Shown piece after piece: positions 13,275 to 23,581 of a stretch of DNA of 64,000 bases. Made by a program: the position numbers and the translations under genes. The notes under the pieces are model-generated. The model did no database searches. It had not been told where the DNA came from and saw nothing but the letters and a program-made list of their open reading frames with translations. This DNA comes from Lumnitzera littorea (taxonomy: Eukaryota; Streptophyta; Magnoliopsida; Myrtales; Combretaceae). The DNA is taken from NCBI GenBank assembly GCA_024138015.1, contig JAMXBB010000010.1, positions 7,404,839-7,468,838 on the forward strand. Direction: 5' to 3'. Positions within the stretch are counted from its first letter, which is position 1. Every line of letters begins with the position of its first letter.

Positions 13275-16194
13275 TCTTATGCCTTGAAGTCGCAGAGTCA
13301 CAACAGTCCCGCCGTGTAAACCATTCTATGATAGTAATTGGCCTCACAGTGCCTACCATAGAAATGATCTACACAAGGCGTCGACTACTTCTCGCTTTGA
13401 AGTAAACAGTTCGATTAACAGTTATACTACAATTATGATAAATATTACAAATTTCTAATAAACATATATAATATAAGTAAGTCCACAAAGTTTCCTAGGA
13501 AGTTTTACATAAACACAACAGTTCACTAGATTATATAATAACTATCAGTCTTTTATCCTTAACTACAAGGTCACTCTGGTTACACATTATACTACGTAAC
13601 TTGATCCTCACACCCCTAGCTTCAACGGACTAACCTCTGGGTAATTGTAGGGCGGCATAGTACTTGAAGTGTTCAGAAATTAGAACCTGCAAAAGGATCT
13701 ATAAGGGTATGAGCAACTACAGCTCAGTAAATTGAATTGGAGACTCATGAATGTACACAAGCACAAACAAGATTATCAATCAATTATTTTCATGCAATGC
13801 AACAATCAAGTGTCATCACACAACGTAGTCCGGTCCGTTGTGAAATCAGAGAAATTTTGCCCGCTCTAATCCGGGTTGAAGAGTTCCATGTTATGCAGCA
13901 GCTCACAACCAAACCCAGGCTTGTGCAATGGAGACATCGCTTCTCTCGCGACTACCTTCGAACCAATGACTTCACCCTCACCACGACCTTCTCTCTTGTC
14001 ACTTAGTTTGACTGAAGATGAAGAATGGACCATTTTATAATCCTACGCTATCCCTTTCAATGGGGTCGGTATTTGGTTGGAGAATCCTATAATTCCCTAA
14101 CGGGTTACAATGCATGACATTTTTTGTTCTTAGAGTCGAATAAGATTAAATTTTATTTAGGGTGTTTAAACAATTTCACATCAATTCAATCATAATACAA
14201 AATCACTCACATCACAATTTCAACATGAATTCAGATACATCAAACACATACGAAAACTACTTATAATTACAACCATATACAACCCTAAGTCTCCGAGTAC
14301 CATAAAACTAGTACTATATTACAATAAACAATAACCCAACTTACTTGAAATTGCTTTGCTCAATCGCTCGATCCTTTAGTCGCAAGCCGATTTGTCTCTA
14401 GGTGCCCTATAATACAAATAGGTCCTTTTAGTACTTATATTTTAAGGATTCATATTCTAAGTCATAATTTAATTCATTTTTTCCATGTATACTTATTACG
14501 CACTAATGATTCGTTGTACTCTATCTCGGGGTTTGAATCCTAAATTAGATTTTAAATTTTGATTCCTAAGCCTTAAATATGCTCAAATCCGAATGTGACA
14601 TTAATCACATTAAGCTCGAGTATTCAAATATCCTATTGGGTCTTAATTTAGTATTCTAAACTATTCGGTATTCGCTATTCCTAATTGGGGTATCGGATTT
14701 ATTCCCGAAGTGAGAAAATCTTATATTTTTATATATTTACTTAAAATTAAATGTTATTTCAGATTTATTATTTTTCTAATTTCTATTATAATATTATCTA
14801 AATAACCCTAATTTTTTAGATTTATTGATTTTCAATTTCACATATTACTAATTTCTTACATTACTACCTTATTTCCTAAATTAACCATACTTAATACTCC
14901 AAAGACTAGGATTAGGTTTCCACATTAGAGATTAGAATCCCTAAACATCTAATTACTATCTAAATCAGTAATTAGTATCTTAATCACCTAATTAACCTAA
15001 AATCACCTAATTTTTCCATCATTTTAGGACTAAAAATTAACTTAAAAATTTCAAAAATTAATTTTAAAAAAATGGCTTCATAGCACTGTTCTATATCACA
15101 TGAGCATCCTACAAAAAAAAAAAATTGAGCTCCAAACTACACTCCTAAGCCTATTTATTTCTAGTTCTAATCATGTTCGGTTTTGTTCAATTTGTTAAAA
15201 ACTCTATATTTTCAGAAGTGATTAAACTAAATCACTATTTTTCCCTAAATCTACATACAATAAAACCTCAAAATAACAAGTTTCATAATTTTCTGGGCAA
15301 AATAACTAATTTTACTAAATTATACAAAATCGGGACAATTGTGGGACTCACCCGGTTCGATGCTTTCTAGCCGTCCAAACCCGGTCCAAGGTTATCGGCT
15401 GGCCCAGACGATGGGTCTAAAGTAGGGTGGTAGTGATGGCTTGGTCCCAGGTGGTGAGGTGTGGGTTTGGCTCACTTGCCCAATCTGCACAATTTTCTTT
15501 TCTTTTTTTGTTTTCTGAATTTTCTCTTAAATTTTTGAGTCTCTTGATTTTTCTCAGATTCCTCACTGCCCAAATGAGTTCTGGAAATTTTTTCACTATT
15601 TATAGACGATCTTGGTAATTATTATGCATTAATTAGACATGACTTTGCCCAATTTCCTTGATTTTTAGCTTTTGTGTTGCCTAATTCTAATTGCTTGATC
15701 TTTATTTTGCAGATCCTGACATGCCACAACCTGATTTGGATCATCTTATCCTCTTCTGATTTTTTTTTATTTTTCCATAATTAATTTATAATTTTCTTTA
15801 ATTATTTACTTAGTTTTTGGCCAATTTAAGTAATTTCGCGTATTTTTATCTACACGTAAATACATGTGAGGTACACGTGAACATTCCTAATTATTATTTT
15901 GGTCATTTTAAAATTTTTAGTATACATATAATCTATCTCTAGTAATTTATTAGTTATTCGATTACACTTTTCACCTTTTCGATAATTAGCAATTATTATG
16001 CTTAAAATTTGAAAATTTTATAACCTCCTATTTTACTACTTATTTTCTTAAATTCAAGTTTACGGGGTCATTTTTACTAATATTTCTCTCAATAGCTTAT
16101 AATTTGGGTTTAATCGGATCCTTTAACCGATCGCTCTTAACTTTGAGTTCTAAGTTCAATCCTACGATCACTTGGCTTAGTTTTAGGGCTTACA
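13275..16194 (-). mobile_element. Solo LTR G (2920 bp), minus orientation
   Basis: This block is homologous along its whole length, in reverse, to 51141-54188. On the minus strand it begins TGTAAGCCCTAAAAC and ends near ggcataaga, a degraded form of ggcgtgaca. Perfect 5-bp duplications (ttgct) flank it. It holds no gag or pol and lies inside element E. A lone LTR with intact duplication is the expected product of recombination between the two LTRs of a complete element. Conserved internal landmarks are a TATA box near 15596-15604 and a GC-rich segment ending in a GTGAGT splice-donor-like site near 15340-15480. The family is probably Ty3/gypsy-like but cannot be fixed without internal sequence. 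Confidence 0.82.
15596..15604 (-). promoter_or_regulatory. LTR core promoter TATA box in G
   Basis: Minus-strand TATAAATAG. The same nonamer occurs at the corresponding place in G2 (51712-51720). In both copies a GC-rich block and a CCGGTGAGTCC-like sequence follow 120-260 bases downstream. Conservation between diverged copies supports function in the parent element. Confidence 0.6.
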
Positions 16195-16748
16195 TTGCTT
16201 GCATTCATTTTGTATGCAGATAGCTTGCACATCTGCTAATAATTTTTGTTTGATAACTCGCTTGAATGGTAATAGTGAAGAATAAACTCATTGAGCCACG
16301 GTTTGCTTATTCCCCTATAGTTTCTTTTGTAGGTTTCTTGTGAGTAAGAATTAGGATAAGCTTGAGAGCAAAGTATAAACTAGAGATAGGTTTAGCAATG
16401 TTAGGGTTGATTGAAAATTATATAGCGGTACAAAAGCAATTTATGTAAAGCATATTCATTTAATAAGATTATGTAGTATTTCTTGTAAATTAGTAAGTTA
16501 TTTTATTTTGTCTTAGTATTTGGTAGAGAATACCGATTCTTTGCGGTTCTGATGGACGATGGCTTATCGGATGTCCATTTTCATTTATAATTTATATCAA
16601 ACTATTTAATTAAAATCGAAAACCTTAGTGTTTAATTATTTCGAATCTTATAATCTCTGACTTGTAAGACAGTTTTTTGTATCATGAGTACACATATAAT
16701 ATGAAAAATTTTAGACAATCCTATTAGGCCCCTTTTAGGGTCATGACA

Positions 16749-16753
16749 CATCT
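16749..16753. repeat. Target-site duplication (right) of element E
   Basis: catct, matching 9825-9829. Confidence 0.6.
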
Positions 16754-17328
16754 ACCCTCACATGAGCCTTTTGTTTGTAGCAATTAGTTGATATTTTATT
16801 CTAGCCTACAAATCTCCCATGAAACATTTGCTACAACTTGATCAAAGATCTCTAGCAAATAGACCATTTACAACCCCATCACCCATGTATCCCATCTCAC
16901 CGTTTATCATATCCTTGCTTAACAAATTGCTCTTAGCATCTTCTATTAACAAGTTGTTCTTCCCGTAAATCATGGTCTTCTTTGAAATCATAAAAGAAAA
17001 TGGTAGTGAGCATAGTAGGATCATTTTCTACTTTTTATCTCTATCCAAACATCAATATGTTTCAATCATCAATCAAAGATATAAAAAATTGAAACATACA
17101 GCCTTATAATGACCCCTAACTCATCTAAAGTAAAAAAAGTCTTTAGTTCAAACTAGTTAGTTCATAAGAGACTTAGTAATATTCAAGTCCTCCAATTTCT
17201 TCCATAATCCAATATCAATTCTATTTTGTAACAAATTTCAAACTTTTGGATCATTGCCAGGGTCTTCTCTTTGTTTCATTAACTTATCATCCTCCTTCGA
17301 CTCTTACTACTCATCTAAAGCCTCTTGC

Positions 17329-17336
17329 ATCTTGAC
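17329..17336. repeat. Left 8-bp target-site duplication of the hAT-like element
   Basis: atcttgac; the right copy at 18117-18124 is attttgac (7 of 8). Eight-base duplications are characteristic of the hAT superfamily. Confidence 0.6.
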
Positions 17337-18116
17337 TATGGTTGTCAAAGTCCCAATTCAACTCCTACGATTTTATTATTTTATAAGTCGCTTACTAATT
17401 AAAACCCATATAAAATATTTTTCAAGCAAAATCCAATAGAATATTGATTCAAATATTTAAAATCAATAGAATCCCAATTCTACCCCCGATTTTATTGATT
17501 CTATGTAATTGGATAAACATATATGATGCTTTGGCTTGATGGGCTTTTATACTAGCCCATTATTTTTCCGACTTAACAAGCTCATCATTCTTAGCTCATT
17601 ATTTATATTTTAACTAAGGAAATCATGCTTTTAGCTTTTCTTTCTTTCATTTCAATGCCACAGCCACAACTTCATTATTTTGATTTTGTCTAAGATGAAG
17701 TATGCACTGGTACTTTAAAAGACTTAGAAGATATGGAAGTAATTAGAGCAATACCAATAAGAACATTGGTGATGACAATGATGATGATGATAATGGTCAT
17801 AAGAGAGATGATAGTTTTGATAATGATTTATATTAGTTCTATACTTCTATTAATATTTTATAAATTTGCATAATGATTTATCATTTATACTTAGTTATTT
17901 GTATTAAACTTATATTATGACTAGAATTTATGATGAATTGCCTTTTTTTTTAACCATGGATTTAAGCTTTCCATTGACTATTACATGCATATTTATTATC
18001 GTAAAAGGCAAACTTTATATAGGTTGTAGAATCTTAAGACTCTACTATTCGATTTTACAATACAATTTTATTAAATCTATAGCGATTTTAGGTAGAATTC
18101 AAATTTGACAATGATG
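17337..18116. mobile_element. Non-autonomous hAT-like element (780 bp), copy 1
   Basis: Terminal inverted repeats are imperfect: the left end reads tatggttgtcaaagtcc and the right end, reverse complemented, reads catcattgtcaaatttg. It lies between 8-bp near-duplications and interrupts copia gag coding sequence, so insertion is well supported. A second copy with similar ends and length is at 57216-57965. The interior holds an ATG/GAT-rich acidic-coding stretch near 17750-17830 but no complete transposase. Confidence 0.65.
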
Positions 18117-18249
18117 ATTTTGACCATACTAAGACCCTTCACATCTATATTTCTATTACCTAAAGTTTGTGCAATTTTTAAATTTTTAAAAATCATATTT
18201 GGAGATCATCTCTTTGGTGTGAAATTGTTAAACTTCTTTTTTTTTTGTT

Positions 18250-20560
18250 TTTTATGGACCACGGGCCTAAAACCAAGGCTATATTCGATCATGTGATCCC
18301 AAGAAGTGTCTGTCTCTTAAAGACAATGGTACAGTTCACCACATTGGTTCAATTCTGATCCATTCTGATGCATCCCATTGGGAATGTTAGTCTCTTGCAC
18401 GATTGATATTGTAACTTAGGATCATTGCTCGAGCTCATATTAGTGTGTATAGCGAAAAGCATATATTTCCTTGCATGTATATTGCGTAGACAAATCGAAA
18501 CAAGATTAGTTCGCTTTCCATCCCACAATCGATGATTCACGCAAGTTAGATCTAAAGCATGATCTTTTAACTGAATATTTACATGCAACAAGAAAAAAAC
18601 TTTAATTAAAGAGGGAAAGCAGGGATTAAGAACGTCAATATCACAGCCGACCGCTTTTGCTCCGAAAATTGTTCTGAAGTTAGAATAATTAGAAGGGATC
18701 CGTATTATGTATCGAGGATTTGTTAAGGGTTTGAAAAACAAATTTTAAAAACTGATTACATGTTTTATAAAAAACGGATAAGTATTTCGACAAATGATTT
18801 TATATCACTCATTGTCATTTTCTGAATTAAAATAGTATCATTTTAAAGTAGCATAATAATCTTTCATGACAGCAACAGGTTTTATTTTTAATTCTTGCGG
18901 GGAAAGTTTTACTTTCCTTCCAAACTTTCAAAGCATTATGGGAAAAATCTCTAATATTGGCTAGTCCTTGAAAACCATTTCAAGCTGTGATGAAAGGTGG
19001 CAACACATAAAGGGGCTTAAAGCCAAAACATTAGGTTAAACGTTAGGTGTGGTTTGTGGTGAATTGTGGTACAGATGTCACTTTTTGGACTTAGCTTTGG
19101 CAATCTTTTTCCGAAATGGTTCACGTGTAACGCTGGTGGAGGAGCTTCGTGATCTTTCCTGTTCAGTCTTATGAAAATGACTTGTAGTGTTATTCAACCA
19201 ATTAAGTGGATTACAAGCTTCCATTCATGATTATTTTATCATTGACGTTGGATTTGCAAGGAGAAAATGGCAGTTAAATTACCCAAAAGAGAAAAATGAT
19301 TCGGTCTCCGGTATTTTCAAGGATTTGTTAAAAGACTAAAATATTGATTACACATTTTTTATAAAAAAGTGAGTGTATAAAAAATGTGAGAAGCTTTCTT
19401 ATTCAATATCTTTGCAGGTGACATCAAGGTAAATAATAACGTCTTTCATGAAAATTTCATTACAATCAATAAATTTATGTTCTTCGCAAGCAATATAATT
19501 GACCCAAATGGATTTTCACCATTCTTCCCTTTCTTTTGAAAAAAAGGTTTGTGATAATAGGTGGTCATCCATCATCCTCAATAGCTCATAAAACCAACTG
19601 TGAAGTGCATCTCATTGTCACTTTTTTTTTTTTTTTTTTTTTTTGTCTCTACGACCATCCCAAGTGGGGTAGTCAAAAACTATTTTATTTATTTGTAGCT
19701 TTTTTCATTTATTTTTATTGATTTAATCAATTGATATATATTTATAATATATATGTAAAACAAGGTCTTTTTTTTTTCTAAGAAAAATTTAGTATTTTTT
19801 TATTATTAAAGTTAAATAATATATATAATTAAGAAAAATTATAAATAATGCTCTTGCGGCGATCAATGATATGCAAGCATTGGCGCATTTGTCATTCATA
19901 AAGTAAGGAGTTGTCTATTGTATTTTGAAAAAGCTAGATGTTAGTGTTAATTTATAAAGTTTAAAGAGTAGTTAATGCAATTTATCCTTTTTTCTTTTCT
20001 TTTGTTTTTCATCAATTTCAATCCTAGCTTTCAATTCCTAAGTTTAGTATTATAAAAATAGAGACCTTAGTCACTAAACTTAATAACAAAATTAAATCGT
20101 ACGCGTAGGAATTTAGAGAATTTCTTTAATAAAACCTCTTATCCCTATTTAGGTTTAGTTTTGATTCAAATTGATAGAATTAAACCCAAGCTTAAGCAGG
20201 TGAAGCTTTTGTTCTTAGTTGTGTTTTTACAAGCCATGGTGGTGGTGGCATGAGTTTTTGGTGCCGTGGAGAAGTTCCATGGTAGTCATACAATGTTGGG
20301 GTATCGCCAACTTGATCCCGTAATGCAAGTTATTATCAATGTTTAATCACACGCTGATGTGACCTTCGTAAGTTTACTATATAACCTGTTACTAATATTA
20401 CCATATTATGTGAGTACTTATAATACAACAATATGTTATATATTTATATGTGTGTACATGTATATATACTTTTCATGCTATTATATGGATATGAGAACGA
20501 GTTTTTAGATAAAAACTCACAGAAAATTGAAAAGTCTTTAATATTCATGTTTTCTATACT
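18250..20560. other. Non-coding DNA right of H1, possibly including its degraded 5' LTR
   Basis: Beyond the presumed primer site of H1 the 5' LTR of that element would be expected, but I could not find a matching 3' copy. A 130-codon open frame occupies 18349-18741 on the minus strand; it matches no family I recognise. A run of 23 T is at 19622-19644. Otherwise nothing is recognised. Confidence 0.4.
18349..18741 (-). CDS. Unrecognised 130-codon open frame
   Basis: The frame starts MFFKPLTNPRY and contains several Cys residues but no motif I can name. Its composition is less AT-biased than the neighbouring spurious frames. It falls where the 5' LTR of copia H1 would lie, so it may be accidental. 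No promoter or homologue evidence. Confidence 0.12.
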   Translation of the reverse strand: MFFKPLTNPRYIIRIPSNYSNFRTIFGAKAVGCDIDVLNPCFPSLIKVFFLLHVNIQLKDHALDLTCVNHRLWDGKRTNLVSICLRNIHARKYMLFAIHTNMSSSNDPKLQYQSCKRLTFPMGCIRMDQN

Positions 20561-20689
20561 ATCTAAAAGTTACAACAATAATAACCTTTTACCTAAATAC
20601 TTTTTCTAATAGAGTCTAGTGAAGATATAAACTCAACATGTCTATACGTTGTTTTGAATTCGGATAACTCAATATACCAGCTCATACAT

Positions 20690-21493
20690 TTGTCCAATAA
20701 TTACAATTTAGCACCTTTATTCAGTCTTTCTAGCTATCTACCTTTGGACTGTCCAATGTATTTACATACATATATGAGCCTTTAACCCCCTATGCTTAAA
20801 TGACATCATCAGTTTACTTTGACAACCATGCCCCAACATATTGTTGACACCCTGCTACACCTCTTCACTCTTTCTACCCTACATACTCCGAGTCATCAAG
20901 TACTTCTTAGAGCCTCTAAGCTTCATCGTCCTCGAACCCTCTTCCCTTTAGAACTTCGTGTAATATGGTGATGTGAAGTGGATTTTCCATTGCATAACCA
21001 CGATGCATTTTATTAATATAAACAACAGCACAAATACGAAGATTCTTCACCTTAAGATAGCCATTCCAATAATATATATATATCAAGAGTAACCTTTTAC
21101 TGCAACATGAATAAGTTTCGGACCCAACTCCTTTCATTACTACCAAACCTCTAAAGTGACACCTCCATGTTACCAAATCGCACTATGTTACAGTGACCCA
21201 GATGGTTTTGACTCATATCTCACATCCGATATCATAACCAACCGTCCATGACTCCATTATATAATCAGATCCAGATTTTACTTACACCAGCACTTTTTAG
21301 TCTCTACCCATTACCTATCTGCATAACTACTCTGTAGTTTACACAAAAGCTTAAGAGTCAGAAACAAATCTGTCCTACATCACATATGGAAAGCACTACT
21401 AAAGATATGCACTAGGACCCCTTGCATTCACATTTGCTGCAATACGAAATTCGTTCAACTATCAAATTTCTTAACATCATACTTAGTGGCCAT
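20690..21493 (-). pseudogene. Copia fragment H2: gag start fused by deletion to protease and GAG-pre-integrase
   Basis: On the minus strand the gag begins at 21493 with M-A-T-K-Y-D-V-K-K-F-D, a clear copia gag N-terminus. After about 30 codons (ending MQGVLVHI) the sequence passes directly into SAFHM, the block after the protease catalytic site, so most of gag and the start of protease are deleted. Further on, segments corresponding to copia GVGSVRIxLHDG and to LVVMKG...LFMLQ are visible in shifting frames. GAG-pre-integrase similarity extends to about 20.7 kb. Stops and frame changes abound. The same order of blocks appears in H1 at 8.0-9.8 kb. Confidence 0.72.
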
Positions 21494-21544
21494 CTCTTTA
21501 GTATATTGATTATAAACCGTTAAAATCCATGATATCTCAACTTC

Positions 21545-21556
21545 ACTCTAATACCA
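21545..21556 (-). other. Primer binding site of copia fragment H2 (tRNA-iMet type)
   Basis: Minus-strand TGGTATTAGAGT matches the plant initiator-Met primer site TGGTATCAGAGC at 10 of 12 positions. It lies about 50 bases upstream of the gag start. The 5' LTR should begin just to its right, near 21560. Confidence 0.65.
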
Positions 21557-21559
21557 ATT

Positions 21560-22268
21560 TGCTGGGATAGATCTGCAGTTCCCTGTCAGCATGTTATTAT
21601 AGTATATTCAGTAGTAAAAAATAGTCACAATATCAAAATTTAACTAACACGACATATCTTTGGCCAGAAAAAAACTAACACGACATATTTAATCTCTACT
21701 TCTTGGCAAGCATCATCCCTTTTCTGGCATTGAACTCCTAATTTTCTACAAACACCCTGTAGTATTACTAAACATTTATGATTTGGTGGGCATCATTTAT
21801 TCATAAGTAAACCATATCATCGCACAGATATACTATTAGCAAAGTATGCTCATAAGCAAATCATTGAGCATATGCGACAATCAAAATTAGAACTCGTGCT
21901 TTGAAAATAAAAGTAGCATCGACATAAAGAAAAAGTGTACTTGAATAATGCGTGCGGTGTTTTGACTCAATTAATAATCTCGATTGGTGCTTACTAAAGT
22001 CGGCATGGAATAAGTTTCTTTTTTTTTTTTTTTTGTTGCCACTTTATATGGTTGTATTTATATAAAATAAAAATAGAGCCCATTACTTATCTTGTGCATA
22101 TATGTCTTATTTGGTTTCGATCTTTTAATACAATTTAAATTCTTTGGAATTTGATCAATGATAAATTGTGATTGGCAACATACAAAGAATCGGGAAGAAA
22201 TGCTATTAGAAACTTTTACTTAGATATGGTATCCTAATTTTTATTACAAAATAATGGAATCTTATCTC
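21560..22268. other. Probable LTR sequence of H2 and intergenic DNA
   Basis: The sequence right of the H2 primer site is expected to be the 5' LTR of that element. A partner LTR could not be located on the left, so limits are unknown. The rest is AT-rich without recognisable features. Confidence 0.3.
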
Positions 22269-22879
22269 TAGGGGCGTTCACAATTATTTAAGGGCGAGTC
22301 AAACCGCTTTTGAAACCATTTGTTTTAAATCCTCAATTAATTGAACCCGCTTTTAATAATTTAAGGTTTTTAACCAAACCGCTTTAAATGCAATCGATTT
22401 GATTTGATTCGGTTGGAACCGCTTTTCAAAAGCATCATTTTCTTTTCAATATTAGATCTTTCAACCAACACTAATGTCTGAATTGAGAAATATTACACAA
22501 AAATTAAAATCAGATATCATTATATCATGGTAATATTTCGTCTTAAATGATAGTGAAAGTGCATGAATATACTAAAAATGAGAAACAACCATGAAGAAAA
22601 ATGAGTATATTATAAAGGCTAGGAGTAAAATGAAAAATGAAAAAAAAAAAAAGATAAGAAAAATTGGATTAGATTGAAATGTAGCAGAGTTTAAAACTAA
22701 AAAAATATTACTTATTGTTTACTTTTTAATAAAAAATGATTTGATTTGAATTTAAACAAATCATTCTAGTTCGACTCCTTGAATCAAATCGTTAACTCTT
22801 CCAACCATCTCTCAATCGAATCAAAACCAAAAAAGAACCACATTTTACTGGTTGATGCGGTTTAATAAACAGCCCTCCA
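22269..22879. mobile_element. Non-autonomous hAT-like element with AACCGC subterminal repeats (~610 bp)
   Basis: The left end TAGGGGCGTTCACAA and the right end (reverse complement TGGAGGGCTGTTTATTAAACC) resemble the TAGGGGTGTTCA termini common in plant hAT elements. Several copies of aaccgctttt near the left and ggttgatgcggttt near the right form subterminal repeats. No transposase. Flanking 8-bp duplication is not clear. Confidence 0.45.
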
Positions 22880-23576
22880 ATTTCTTAAAAAAATATCCCA
22901 TCAAATCTAATTGTGATCTTAGTAGAAGGAAGTCAATAGCAGCGACATAAAAGTTGAGAGGGAGTTAAAGGAATAATATAATATAACCTAAAAAGTTATT
23001 GCGGAGGTGTTCGTCCAAACTTTGAATTATTTGAACTAATAATGCTTCGATTTTTTTCTTTTTTAATTTAGACATACTTCACGTGTAGCAGTAGCTTTTA
23101 TGTAATTTAGTTATGAAAGCAACATTTTCATTAACTAGTAAATATCAAGAATAGGTTGTCGAAAAATATCAAGAATAGTGTATCATTTATTATTTGTACC
23201 CGACAGCAGGATATATTTAACACTACATATGTATTGAATATATATATGTATGTATGAATACGAATTACTAATAATAGTATTATTAAAATGATGAAAGTTT
23301 TAAAGGATGAAATTTTCGCTTTTTATGCTTAGTTTCCATGATATTTGTGGGTGTTATGTCAAACAAATTTCTATAATTAAAACCATTGTAATCTAATGAA
23401 ATAAATACTAATCTCTTATTCGAATGGATCGAGGTTCGAAATCCCTCTCTTCAAAGTTGTAAGATAATTGGGGGAAAAAAATCCTTGTAGATATATTTGA
23501 TGCTATTAGAGACCCTTTTGTGTAAGGGTGACTTGGATACAAAATGGGATAGATGGGATGGAGGATTATTTCTTAT
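22880..23576. other. AT-rich intergenic DNA left of element B
   Basis: No gene recognised. A tRNA-like B-box (aggttcgaaatccc) at 23431-23444 has no matching A-box or cloverleaf. Confidence 0.5.
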
Positions 23577-23581
23577 ACTTG
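23577..23581. repeat. Target-site duplication (left) of element B
   Basis: acttg, repeated exactly at 43690-43694, 20 kb away. Confidence 0.85.

Larger units (their letters stand above)
9830..16748 (+). mobile_element. LTR-only element E (~4.0 kb excluding inner insertion), inserted in copia H1
   Basis: The block between two catct copies interrupts the copia gag exactly in its zinc-knuckle coding sequence, so it is an insertion. The right end is gtcatgaca, a typical plant LTR end. The left end (tttaaaccgcac) has lost the expected TG. After subtracting solo LTR G and its duplication the element is about 3994 bp. I see no gag or pol reading frame and no internal direct copy of the ends, so a solo LTR or a large non-coding derivative is likeliest. 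It carries long TA-rich microsatellites, an assembly gap and a promoter-like ACGT/TATA cluster at 11.96-12.01 kb. Strand is by LTR orientation, inferred from the promoter. Confidence 0.55.
16745..18209 (-). pseudogene. Copia element H1, gag (interrupted by a hAT-like element)
   Basis: Minus-strand reading from 18209 starts with a degraded copia gag N-terminus (M-I-S-K-Y-D-F...). It is split by the 780 bp element at 17337-18116, then resumes as VKMQ. Further on it contains LWKKLEDLNITKSLMN, close to the copia signature LWxKLExLYxTKSL, then ILLCSLPFSF and TMIYGKNNLLIEDAKSNLLSKD, matching the LLxSLPxSY and YGxxxLxLExVxxxLLSKE blocks. The zinc knuckle begins CYKQKAHVRVD and is cut by element E at 16748. 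Internal stops show that it is dead. A degraded tRNA-Met-like primer site may lie near 18262-18275. Confidence 0.78.

Noticed and set aside
19622..19644. T23 run as a LINE or SINE tail
   Set aside because: No LINE reverse transcriptase, SINE body or target duplication next to it.
23425..23450. tRNA-like B-box (ggttcgaaatccc)
   Set aside because: No A-box at the right spacing and no cloverleaf could be drawn.
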